A stretch of 64,000 nt of DNA from positions 1,118,501-1,182,500 of the forward strand of contig BLAL01000262.1 in the NCBI GenBank assembly GCA_015698045.1, written 5' to 3'. A program made the position numbers and the translations under genes. Below, piece by piece: positions 24,180 to 35,187 of the stretch. The first letter of the stretch is position 1, and every line of letters starts with the position of its first letter. Origin of the DNA: Rhizophagus clarus. Taxonomy: Eukaryota; Glomeromycota; Glomeromycetes; Glomerales; Glomeraceae. The notes under the pieces are model-generated. The model worked only from the letters and a program-made list of their open reading frames with translations. It did not search any database and was not told where the DNA came from.

Positions 24180-25869
24180 TACCTCTAACTTCTTCATAAT
24201 TCTAATAATATATTCAGACTTACAACTAATTCCATCATAATCTTTATATAAAACAAAGTAGCAAATTGCCATTGCAAAGATTCTATCATTTTGAGTAATC
24301 CGGAAGGCCAACACGTATAATTATTTCATCCTGATAAATATGATTGGTGTCTGGTAGGGTTTACTCAATTTTTTGAGACATTCACGAGTTGGTTTACTGT
24401 TTTCCAATCATGAATTTTCTTACTGTCAAGATTGGCATTAAGTTTTTGAATATTAGGTGAAAATACTTCAAAAATCTGTTTTTAATAAAGGCGATCACGC
24501 TTGCACGAGAATCCCAAATAACATTCTTTAACTAAAATGTAGATACAAAATATTAAATAGTATATATTCAATTTAAATGTAAAACTAACATACCAAACTC
24601 ATAATTGCATTCTGGAATACAATTTCCGTCCCATTGTTTATTTTTCTTTAATTCTTTCATCCTTTCTGGTTGTAATTGTTCCAGCACTTTTTCAGAGTAT
24701 GCTTTATATTCTTGAACAGTTGGGTACTTGATTTCTTTAAGAATTATATCTTTAAATATATCAGCGTATGGTTAGAAAAAAAATTACTTAAATTTCCCAT
24801 GAGAAAAAATAATAAAAATAATAATTTTATATTACTATTAGCCATGAAACGTCATAATCTAAGACATTTCTTTTAATTTTACTTCTTCCTGAATTGGAGT
24901 TGGCTACCATTGATTTTAATATTTGAATTCCTTTTCTCAATTCATGGTTTTCATCACAAAGTTTTCTAATATCTGCATGCATAACTTTAAACAATTTATA
25001 CATTTCTTGAAGGAATTCATCAGGTTCTGATATATAACAATACATCAATCAATAAAAAACTAAATTTTTGTTTGAGAATATTAAAGTTTAAATTTTGTCT
25101 TTAGTACTATACCTCTTAATGTTTTTTCATTTAATGACATGTTGTATACATCATTATTTGCCACTAATTCTATTTTATTCATTGAATATCGATTATAATT
25201 AAAATGATTTGAATCTTCATCATCATATAATCAGAATTTGTAGATTCATCAAGTTTCTATTTGAATGTATTGTTTTTCAGTAATATCTTTATTAGCTGTG
25301 TTATAACAATCTTCCTCTTCTGTAATATCACCAACATCAAGAACGGAAAATAGATCTGCAGTTGCTGGTGTAACTTTTTTGAAGGTGGTTGCATTATTGT
25401 TATTGAGACGATTGATTACTTTCACAAATTCCTCAATATTGATTGGTGGTTTAAGTTGTTTTGCATGAATAAAATGAGGAGATATTGCTAAACAAATAGA
25501 AAATATAAAAAATAAGAAATATTCGAACAGTAACTGTTAACCATATCACACAAAATAAAGAATAAGTGTAAAATTTTATTAATACCCTCGCTTGATGATC
25601 TTGTTAATTGACTATTTGTATCTAATTGTATTAATAGTTTATTTAACTCTTGTACTTGTAATCATATAGATGTAATATTATTAGTATCTTCTTTATCTTT
25701 CTTAACACTCTTAGTTCCCTTAATTTTTTTCATTTTTACAAGTTCATTGGATAATTCTGGAGACATTCTTTTTGATGCAATAGTATCAGGATTATCACGA
25801 GTGACAGGATTTTTATTTTCTTTGAACATATTTTTGCGATCTTTAGGAAACGTTTTTTCAAGTAGTAAA
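24180..25869 (-). pseudogene. Decayed multi-exon gene, product unknown, cut by the 8.9-kb transposon
   Basis: Minus-strand coding blocks, read right to left: a Lys-rich block (...MFKENKNPVTRDNPDTIASK...) to a TGA at 25662, continuing in frame as LQVQELNKLLIQLDT; an intron 25488-25585; AISPHFIHAKQLKPPINIEE...; frameshifts near 25250; VANNDVYNMSLNEKTLRG; an intron; EPDEFLQEMYKLFKVMHADIR with coiled-coil character (24850-25040); and a terminal part with YPTVQEYKAYSEKVLEQLQP. Splice signals are good but there are at least two frameshifts and several stops. The upstream end is truncated exactly at the left TIR of the transposon at 25870; the missing 5' part may lie at 39037-39092. No family recognised. 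Confidence 0.45.
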
Positions 25870-26087
25870 CATATCGGCGGATTGGAAAAGTCCCCCAATA
25901 TTTTTGGGGGTGTAGGATAAAAAAAAAACAATACATTTTACTATAAATAGATAATTAATTTGATTGGTAATCTTTTTGTACAACGGTCACATAATATCTA
26001 AAAAATTTAAAGCCGGATCTATTTTTTAATAATATACGCGCTGTAGGATTTTTTTTTATAAAAAAAAAATTTCATTTTATTAAAAAG

Positions 26088-28345
26088 ATGGAAACTAATG
26101 ACATTCCTTTACCAGTTAAGAAAAAAAAACCTGTTGAAATTCATAATTATCCTAAAGAATCTATTATTCAATATTCTGATTCTGAACGAAGTTACACCTA
26201 TAATATTATTAAAGAAGGAACATATCCGCCCGCTGCTTATCTCAAATATACAAAGGGTCAAAAAGGATTTCGAATTCCTGATAATTACGAAGCTGAAACC
26301 AGTTTGAGAAAACCTAAAACAAGACAAGTAGTTAGATGTATAATTAAATATGTGGAAAAAAATCCAGTTTATTGGATATATTATGGAGATAGGTTTCAGT
26401 ATCATGTAAAGTCAGAAAAATCAAGCTCAGATGTAGCATGCTTATATGCTAAAGTGTGTAATTATTTATTAATAAATGATAGGGTAATTATTTTATTAAC
26501 ACAAAATATAATTTTTATACTAAATAGGCTTTAAATCCCGAAACTAAGACACATTATTCAGGACCACATTTTTTTGGTCTTCATTTAGAAATACTTCAAC
26601 AGACAAGAGATACTCATCGACGAGCAACAGTTTTAAAATCATTTGACAATTTAACTTCAACCGGACAAAATAACCAAGCTAAAAAAATTGCCAAATCTGT
26701 ATCTGCAATATTTGATCAAGAAATGACTAAAAGTTGTCATTTAGACGATAATCCTAATTTAAAATCAATTGAGTTTAGTATCAAAGATAATTTTTTTAAC
26801 TTTAGTTTTAATGAGGAAAATGTTGAAATAAAGCATAAAGCAAGAGCTGCCGTACAAGCATGTGATAAAGGACAAGTAACACGCAAAGGATATCGAATTT
26901 TATCTTCGATCAGTCAAGATTTACCACGTGAATGGAAAGTTTCTGCAGAAAAGAAAGAGATTACACATGAAATGAATGAAATTATACCAATTTCTCTTAT
27001 AAATATAACACCATCACCATCTGATAATTCTGTAAATTCAGAAATACACATTAATGATTCTGAAATTATTAACAACTTGCAACAATCAATTGGAAAAGGT
27101 GGGCAAAGAAACATTATTAATATATTAAAATATCTAATACCAGGTCTTCTTAATAGAAATGTATTAGATATAACAAATTCTACAATACATTTGCGAATTT
27201 CTGGTGATGGGAGGAACGTTGGACGGAAGGTTAAGCAAGTTATGGTTACCTGTTCAATCCTTAACGATTTTGATAATATATATCGACCTGAGAATTATTA
27301 TACCATAATTTTATACCCTGGCGTTGAAAAATATGAGACTTTAAATGTTGTTTTAGAACCATTAATTATGGAATTAAGAAAATTAAAAGAAGAAGGATTT
27401 AGAGATAATCAGAATAGAGAGTGGAAGATTGAACTTTATTTTTCATCAGATTGGAAATTTCTCGCAATGTGTTTAGGATTAAACGCAGCAAATAGTAAAT
27501 ATTTCTGTCCATGGTGTGAAGTGTCTAAGGAACAACAAGGAGACTTTTCATATGAATGGACAATTAATAAAACTATGGATCAAGTTCGTGAAAATTACAC
27601 ATTTTATAAAGGTCATATTCGACCAGCAATTTTTGATATGATTTCTTTACAAAACTGGGTTCCAGACGAATTGCACATCATGTTACGTATAACAGATGTT
27701 CTTTGGCGGCTTGTGATTGATGAACTCAAATCCAGAAATACTTGGGGAGATAGAGCAAGAAATGTAATAATTGAAGAAATGAAACGAATTGACGTTAAAT
27801 TTCATTTTTGGCTTGAAGTAGGATCAACAAGTTGGCAATATACATCTTTAATGGGGCAAGATAAGTTAATTGTACTTCAGCATTTTGATTTAACTAAACT
27901 TTTTCCAAATTCACGAGCAACTCAAATCTGAAATTTGTGGGATAATTTTTATTTACTTCATAAAGCAATGAAAGATCAAAAAACTGATGCAAAACAATTC
28001 TCCGATGATGCACGTGCATGGTTATGCCAATTTTTAGATTCTAATCATTTTTATCAAGCGGGTGATATTACACCTTACATGCATGTATTAGTGTATTATG
28101 TTCCAGAAATGATGCGTATTCATCACAATTTTGGTTTAGCAGCATTTTCTTGCTCAGCAGTTGAAAAAAAAAATCACCAACAAGTTTCTCATTTTTTTAA
28201 AAAAACAACAAAAGATGGTGGCATTGGAAAAGGAAGAAAATCTGCAATTGTAGATATTCTTGAATACGAAAATAGAGTTTTATATTTTAATAATCATGAT
28301 GAGATTGATTTAATTCGATTACCAAAACGTTTACGTAGCAAGTAG
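26088..28345 (+). pseudogene. Transposase-like protein (SGDG/DWKF/CPWC/DELH family), one in-frame TGA
   Basis: Exon 1 is 26088-26483 and exon 2 is 26528-28345; the 44-nt intron has GTAATT...ATAG borders and phase 0. The 737-codon frame is broken only by TGA at 27929-27931, where CGA (Arg) would fit between ATQI and NLWDNFYLL. Conserved-looking motifs in order: LRISGDGRNVGRKV; ELYFSSDWKFLAMCLG; CPWC; VPDELHIMLRITD; and a His/Cys-containing C-terminus (LAAFSCSAVEKKNHQQ). Asp, Asp and Glu in that order suggest an RNase H-fold DDE nuclease, by inference. From memory, related uncharacterised proteins with SGDG...GGDWKFLA...WC motifs exist in cnidarians and sponges. Its position just inside a TIR supports a transposase. 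Alternative: a host-domesticated protein, unlikely given the stop. Confidence 0.6.
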
Positions 28346-29261
28346 TATTTATGATTGAATAATTATGTATTTTTTCATTTTTTTTCCATGTACATGTATT
28401 ATTTTACAAATTTTTCATAATAAAATTTGGTTTTGTTTTCGCACTTTAATTACATTTTCAACCCTTCTACTTTTTTAATAAAAATTTTCTATATCTTTCA
28501 TACGAGAAATTATAAAATTTATAAAAATAAATCCTGATGAATATACAATATTACGTACATCTGATTTTTCCTTTCTTTTCCAGCCAATAATGATTTGTAC
28601 AGGTTTAGGTTTACAAATTCTTCGTTTTTTAGCTTTGTGTATATTTACTTGATTTTGATCTTGAAGTGGATCGGGTTCTTGAAGAGGATCAAAATCTTGA
28701 TCTTGAAGAGGATCGGGTTCTTGAAGAGGATCAGGATCTTGAACTTGAAGAGGATCAGGTTTTTGACATAAATTTGACTCTAAGAGAGGATCCGGATTAT
28801 TTGGATTTGATGGTTGTTGATATGATAAAACAAATGTTTTTTGGTGTTGCAAAAAATATTTAACACCCCAATTATCGTCTCCCAATACCTTTGATAATGT
28901 AGAATAAGAATTGATACCTTTAAAGATACACTTATAATTTCCTGTTTTTGGAAAATAATCATGTATATATCCTTTAAAAACACCAAAAAATTGACTTTCT
29001 GTACAACTAAACATAACCCGCACATTCCCAGCATGTTTTGAACTTTGTTTCAGTCTCTCCTTTATATGATAAATCAAAATTCGTTGTGTTTCTTCAATTG
29101 CTCTTTCAGGTAGATCACACAGGTCGAATGGTGGCAAATCAGTCACCAATCAGCTATCAATCGGGTATCTTATTGATAACTGATTGATTCAATAAGTATT
29201 CAATCGGGTGGCCGATTGATAGCCGATTTCCGCCAAAATCCGTCATCAATCGGACAGGCCG

Positions 29262-29505
29262 ATTGATGGTCAACTGATGGTCGATTGATGGTCGATTGAT
29301 GGTCAATTGATGGTCGATTAATGGTCGAATTATGGTCAAATTATGGTCGAATTAAGGTCAAATTAAGGTCAAATTTAAGGTCAAATTAAGGTCAAATTAA
29401 GGTCAAATTAAGGTCAATTTATGGTCAATTTATGGTCAATTTATGTGGTCAAATTATGTGGTCAAATTATGGTCAATTATGGTCAATTGATGGTCGAATG
29501 ACCAA
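29262..29505. repeat. Drifting ~11-bp subterminal tandem array (GGTCGATTGAT)
   Basis: About 20 head-to-tail units change gradually from GATTGATGGTC through AATTATGGTC and AATTAAGGTC to AATTTATGGTC and back to AATTGATGGTC. The order suggests stepwise local duplication. Related motifs in inverse orientation lie at 34085-34310 near the other end of the same element. Confidence 0.85.
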
Positions 29506-29706
29506 TTTTTGTAGAATAATATAATGAATAATAAAATTTATTATAGCACATAATAAAACACATAGTATCTTTATTTATATTAATAACAGATAAGTATTTA
29601 AAATAAAAACATTTATTATAATAATATGTTAGTATATGACTAATAAAGTTAGTAATATTTAATAAATAAATAGTAAAGCGTAAATATAAAAAGTTAGTAA
29701 TAATTA

Positions 29707-29936
29707 TAATAAAATACACAAATACAAAAAGTTAGTATTATGAAGAGTTTGATAAAATGTATAAAAAAAAAAAAGAAAAATACGTGATGATGTTAGTAAA
29801 ATATAGAATAACTTTAGTAATAATAAAATACACAAATACAAAAAGTTAGTATTATGAAGAGTTTGATAAAATTTATAAAAAAAGAAAAAAAGAAAAATAC
29901 GTGATGATGTCAGTAAAATATGAAAAAAAAAGAATA
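29707..29936. repeat. Tandem duplication of ~113 bp
   Basis: The block containing CACAAATACAAAAAGTTAGT ... AAATACGTGATGATGT occurs at 29718 and again at 29831, offset 113 bp, with few differences. It is non-coding and internal to the 5.2-kb element. Confidence 0.8.
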
Positions 29937-30344
29937 ACATTAGTAATATTAAAAAAAGGTAAAGTTAATATTATAAAATAAAATATAGTCAGTAATCATT
30001 ACCATAAATTTAATGGCAAAAATACAATAATTAATATACCTGTAAAATGTAATGAGAGTAAGAAGAAAACAGAAAAGAAAGGGTGTATGATTTTTGAAAA
30101 ATAAACAGAGTCGCGTTTGGTTATTTATATGCATGTTAAGATCAGGTCACGTGCATAAAGATCAGACCGAATTTTGATTGGTTAATAATAGATAAATTGA
30201 AAACCTACTATCGTTAGTTGTAATTTTTCATCTCATATAGTCATATATTATAATTTGCCTTGGACTTTCAGATACCTAATTTTTTTAATAATATTAACTT
30301 ATTTAAAATAAATTTAATAAAAAGTGTATTGTTTTTTTAAAATG

Positions 30345-32092
30345 TTATGAAATCTAAAAAAATCCTCTATTAAAAATATTTCATACAAACTCTTAGGAAA
30401 CCTCAAAAAAAAAATCTATTTATCAAAAATATCCTATACGAATCTTAGGAAATCTCAAAAAAAAATTTCCTATCAGATATCCCATACGAACTCTTCCAAT
30501 ATGAACTCTTAGAAAATCTCTTAAAAAAAATTTTCTATCAAAGAATCCCATGCGAATCCTTTCCATATGAACCCTAAAAAATTTCACAAAAAAATTTCCT
30601 ATCAGATATCCCATATGAACTCTTCCAATACGAACTCTTAGAAAATCTCTTAAAAAAAATTTTCTATCAAAGATATCCCATACGAACACCCTACTATATG
30701 AACAACTGGAAAATTTTTATTAAAATATCCCATACGAACTCTTCCCACACGGACTCTAAGAAAATCTCTTAAAAAATTTTCTATCAAAGAATCCCATACG
30801 AACCCTTTCCATATGAACTCTTAGAAAATCTCTTAAGAAAATTTTCTATCAAAGAATCCCATACGAACCCTTCCATATGAACTCTTAGAAAATCTCTTAA
30901 GAAAAATTTTTCTATCAGATATCCCATACGAATTCTTCCAATACGAACTCTTAGAAAATCTCTTAAAAAAAATTTTCTATCAAAGAATCCCATATGAACC
31001 CTTTCCATATGAACTCTTAGAAAATCTCTTAAGAAAAATTTTACTATCAGATATCCCATACAAACTCTTAGAAATAAAAAAAAAATCTATTTATCAAAAA
31101 TATCCTATACGAATCTTAGGAAATCTCAAAAAAAAATTTCCTATCAGATATTCCATACGAACTCTTTCCATATGAACTTTTAGAAATCTCTCTCAAAAAA
31201 ATTTTCTATCAAAGAATCCCATGCGAATTCTTTCCATATGAACCCTAAAAAATTTCACAAAAAATTTTCTATCAGATATCCCATATGAACTCTTCCAATA
31301 CGAACTCTTAGAAAATCTCTTAAAAAAAATTTTCTATCAAAGATATCCCATACGAACCCCCTACTATATGAACACTTGGAAAATCTTTATTAAAATATCC
31401 CATACGAACTCTTCCTACACGAATTCTAAGAAAATCTCTCTCAAAAAAATTTTCTATCAAAGAATCCCATATGAACCCTTCCATATGAACTCTTAGAAAA
31501 TCTCTTAAGAAAAATTTTTCTATCAGATATCCCATACGAACTCTTAGAAATAAAAAAAAAAAAAATCTATTTATCAAAAATGTCCCATGCGAATCCTTTC
31601 CATATGAACCCTAAAAAATTTCACAAAAAAATTTTCTATCAGATATCCCATACGAACTCTTCCCACACAAACCCTTAGAAAATCTCTTAAAAAAAAATTT
31701 TCTATCAAAGAATCCCATACAAACGCTTTTCTTATGAATTCTTAGAAAATCTCTTAAGAAAAATTTTTCTATCAGATATTCCATACGAACTCTTTCCATA
31801 TGAACTCTTAGAAAATCTCTTAAAAAACAACTTTTCTATCAAAGAATCCCATGCGAACTCTTTCCATATGAACTCTTAGAAAATCTCTCAAAAAAAAATT
31901 TTCTACCAGATATCCCATACGAACTCTTCCCACACTAGAAAATCTTAAAAAAAATTTTCTATCAAAGACATCCCATATGAACCTTTTTCCATATGAACAC
32001 TTGGAAAATCTTTATCAAAATATCCCATACGAACTGTTCCTTTACGAATTCTTAGAAAATCTATAAAAATAATTTTCTAACAAAGAATCCAT
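30345..32092. repeat. 65-bp satellite array, left part
   Basis: About 27 diverged units of roughly 65 bp with the core TATCCCATACGAACTCTT, CATATGAACTCTTAGAAAAT and poly-A/T linkers. Two unit subtypes alternate (TATCAGATAT... and TATCAAAGAAT...), which hints at a higher-order dimer. It is interrupted by the element at 32093-33401 and resumes afterwards. Open frames on the minus strand within it are by-products of the repeat. Confidence 0.85.
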
Positions 32093-33401
32093 CCCTATGA
32101 AAAAAGATCATCCAATATTTGTGCAATATTTGTTCGATTCTGTGTGAAAATCATTCAATTATTGCAGTTTTTTGGATAAAAATGACCATGCAGTTATTTA
32201 TAGTGTATTAAAAGTGTGCAATTTTTGTACAATTGAAAATAAACTTAAATTTAAAATATAGAAAATGTTCAATTTTTGTGCAATAAAAATTTTAGGTATA
32301 AAATTTGTATTTAAGATACAGAAAGCATTCAATTTTTGAGTAATCCTACCATACAATATTTGACTACTTTTTGGGGCAAATAGACCACTTTTAACCATCA
32401 TTATGAATATATTTTCCTAAGTGATTTATGCAGTAAGTTTACACAAAATTCAACTGCATATTTGTTTATAAATGGGTATCTTCTGGACCTATTGGTACAA
32501 TTTTTGTAGTGCTTCGTAACTAAAAAAAATCCAAACTTTTTTAAGTTACAGAATTAGTTCCGGCCAGAATTATAATTTGGCCAGATTTATGCATCTTAAA
32601 ATTGTATATTAATCACGTGATCTGATCATCAAAATAAATATGACGCGAAATGTTTGTTTTTTTTTTTAAAACCTTTTTTTTAACTTCAAAATTTCAGGTA
32701 AGAAAAACTTGTTTTCTATTATCTTTTTATTTATTTTCCTAACTTTTTTACATTTTAACATTATTAACTTGCTTATTTACTAACTTCATACTTTTTTTAC
32801 TACTAACACTAATAATTTATTATTACTTTCAACACTTGCTAATCATATTTTTTATATATTACTAAATACTAATAATTTATTTTTCAACACTACTAATTTG
32901 CTTTCTTTACTAACTTCATACTTTTTACTTTAATACTTATAATTTTCTTACACTAATAATTTACTCTTCTTTGATACTTTACTGTTACTAACATACTTTA
33001 TTTTATTTTCTTATATTTTCTACATTTATGATTTATATCAAAATATAGTATTTTATTTATGAATATTTTGTATATTTATATTTTAATTAATAAAAATTCA
33101 TAATTTTACTTTATAAATTTGCCTGTCATTACTGTAAAATTTTAGTATTTGACCTATCATAATACCTAAAATTCGGCCTAAAATTTGGCTCAAAAATTGG
33201 ACAATAATCATATAAATTCAGGACAAAAATAGGATAATTATTGTACAAATTACCATGCAATTATTGTGTGATTTATTGCAATTTTTAGCACAATTATTGC
33301 ACAATTATTGTACGGTCAAATATATAGAAATTGTAGTGAAATTGTAGTAAATTTAATTGAATGTTAATTCAACAAAAATCACACACAGTTTTTTCATAGG
33401 G
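32093..33401. mobile_element. 1309-bp MITE-like element in the satellite (CCCTATGAAAAAA ends)
   Basis: The left end CCCTATGAAAAAA and the right end TTTTTTCATAGGG are inverted. CAT at 32090-32092 and 33402-33404 is a 3-bp duplication. Subterminal regions are rich in TTGTGCAAT and GCACAATTATTG motifs. No protein is recognised. The same terminal sequence and duplication length link it to the CCCTAT(A)AAAAAAT family at 35502, 53067 and 18183. Confidence 0.8.
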
Positions 33402-33404
33402 CAT

Positions 33405-33995
33405 ACAAACCCTTCCCATACGAACTCTTAGAAAATCTCTCAAAAAAAAATTTTCTATTATTTATCCCATACAAACTGAACTCTTAGAAAATCTCTTAAA
33501 AAAAAAATTTTCTATCAGATATCCCATATGAACTCTTCCCATATGAACTTTTAGAAATAAAAAAAAAAAATCTATTTATCAAAAATATCCTATACGAATC
33601 TTAGGAAATCTCTCAAAAAAAATATTTCCTATCAGATATTCTACACAAACTCTTCCTATACGAACTCAAAAAATTTCGCAAAAAAATTTTCTATCAGATA
33701 TCCCATACAAACTCTTCCCATATGAACTCTTAGAGAATCTCTTAAAAAAAATTTTCTATTAAAGATATCCAACAAACCTTTCCCATATGAACTCTTAGAA
33801 AATCTCTTAAAAAAAATTTTTCTATCAGATATTCCCATACGAACTCTTAGAAAATAAAAAAAATTTTTTATCAGATATCCCATATGAACTCTTTCCATAC
33901 AAACTTTTAGAAATCGCAAAAAATAAAAATATCTCTATTTATCAAAAATATCCTATATGAATCTTAGAAAATCTATCAAAAAAAAATTTCTATCA
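33405..33995. repeat. 65-bp satellite array, right part
   Basis: About nine further units of the same satellite continue in phase-like order after the CAT duplication of the nested element. This shows that the 1.3-kb element inserted into a pre-existing array. Confidence 0.85.
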
Positions 33996-35187
33996 GAGTT
34001 TAGAGTTTTAAAATGGTTTATAAATTAAATATTTTAAAATGACGTTATTGAAAAAATCTAAAAAATCCGCTAATATATAATAAGCCAATTAGCAACCAAT
34101 CGGTCATCAATCTGATATGGTCGATTGGTAACCTATTGATAACTGGTAAATTCAACCTTACACCAATCAGTCATCAATCAGTCATATGACCAGTTGATAA
34201 CTGATTTGGAATTTATACCTGATTGATGACCTATTGAAAGAATCAGTCATCAATAGGTATCCAATCGGTTACCAATCAGTCACATGACCGATTGATGACC
34301 GATTTGACTCCATTCGACCTGTGTCATACACGGTTGGCCTCATAATATTAGCATCTTTAATTGTTATTTTATGATTAGCTAAACCAGAATGTCTTTTATA
34401 GATTTTTCCACATAATTCACATTCAAACTTGTTGCAAAGCGAGTTAAATGATGTTTTAGACATAGGTATGTTGGTAATTGTCTACAAAAAAAGTTTTCAA
34501 GTTTATCGTTAAACAAAATATTATCATTTCATATAATATTGGACGCGTTTTTTAAAATAAAAAGGAAAATTACAATAAAATTTATATTATTTTTTACTTG
34601 AAATTTTTGATCGGTTCCTTCTTTTTTTGATCGGTTGTTACTTTATTACATATTAAAAATATTTTAATTCGGGGAGTTGTTAAATTTAGAGAAGATATTT
34701 GGAAATCAATTGTGTTTCTAAGCCACTAAAAACACATGATTTATGTAACACATAACAAAATGTGGACCTGTGATCAGGCCCAATTTTTCCAATCCGCCGA
34801 TATGAGTAGAATCAACATTTAGTGTTTCGATCCGTGACCAGGTCCAACCGGTTGGACCCGGATAATTTATTTTTTTCGGATATCCGGATAAACGCGGTTT
34901 TTATCCAGATAATTATTCGGATAAAAATATTTGGGTCAGATCCGGTATCCGGATAAAAAATATAAAAAAAAAAATTTTTTAATATTAAATATCTTAAATA
35001 ATAGTTCTTTTAATTTTCATTTTCATTTCAAAGTATATAATAGAATAATTTAATAATTAAAAACGTGTAAATATTCTTATAATAAAATTCTTTATTTAAT
35101 AAAATAAAATTCAATACATTTAATAAAAAATATTTAATAGAATAAAATTCAATACATTTAATAAAAAAAATAATGAAAAATGTAATA

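Larger units (their letters stand above)
29118..34323. mobile_element. 5206-bp non-autonomous element inserted in the zinc-finger gene
   Basis: The left end CACAGGTCGAATGGTGGCAA and the right end read inward CACAGGTCGAATGGAGTCAA are inverted repeats; similarity continues for about 40 bp. TCA at 29115-29117 and 34324-34326 is a 3-bp target duplication. Removing the element and one TCA restores the zinc-finger reading frame. Both subterminal regions are full of GATTGATGACC/GGTCATCAATC motifs. No transposase is encoded; the interior is a 113-bp duplication, a 65-bp satellite array and a nested 1.3-kb element. Confidence 0.85.
28475..34463 (-). pseudogene. Single zinc-finger protein of the '..YDLPE..' family, split by a 5.2-kb insertion
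   Basis: Part 1 is 34463-34327 and part 2 is 29114-28475. With one copy of the TGA target duplication between them they form a single 259-codon frame. Part 1 has a finger with C15, C18 and H31 (FECELCGKIYKRHSGLANH); the second zinc His is missing at the usual spacing. Across the junction the protein reads RPTVY / DLPERAIEETQ, then MFSCTESQFFGVFKGYIHDY, GNYKCIFKG, an acidic Pro-rich run of DPLQ repeats, and a basic tail. I recall this layout as a large family in Rhizophagus; that is from memory. Role unknown; DNA binding as an accessory transposition protein is a guess from context. The ATG at 29149 lies in the inserted element and is not native. Confidence 0.65.
25870..34804. mobile_element. 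Two-gene TIR DNA transposon (8935 bp with a nested insertion; ~3.7 kb without)
   Basis: The ends are perfect 20-bp inverted repeats, CATATCGGCGGATTGGAAAA. The left end continues into a GC-rich palindrome (CCCCCAATATTTTTGGGGG). The flanks agtagtaaa (25861-25869) and agtagaatc (34805-34813) agree at six of nine positions, a possible diverged 9-bp duplication. Inside are a plus-strand transposase-like gene (26088-28345) and a convergent minus-strand zinc-finger gene (28475-34463), the latter split by a 5206-bp element. Both genes lie wholly within the TIRs. The superfamily is unassigned: 9-bp duplications are typical of Mutator-like elements, but the transposase motifs do not look like MULE. Confidence 0.7.

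Noticed and set aside
28666..28863. Plus-strand frame rich in LEEDQ repeats
   Set aside because: It is the antisense shadow of the DPLQ repeats of the zinc-finger gene on the minus strand.
29149..29149. ATG as start of the 28475-29149 minus-strand ORF
   Set aside because: It lies inside the inserted 5.2-kb element; the native start is at 34463.
30423..31799. Minus-strand frames of 60-91 residues repeating FFLRDFLRVHMERVRMG
   Set aside because: They are translations of the 65-bp satellite; frames start and stop with unit phase and have no splice or start context.
25861..34813. Clean 9-bp target duplication for the two-gene transposon
   Set aside because: Only six of nine positions match, so it is reported as possible, not established; the TIRs carry the claim.
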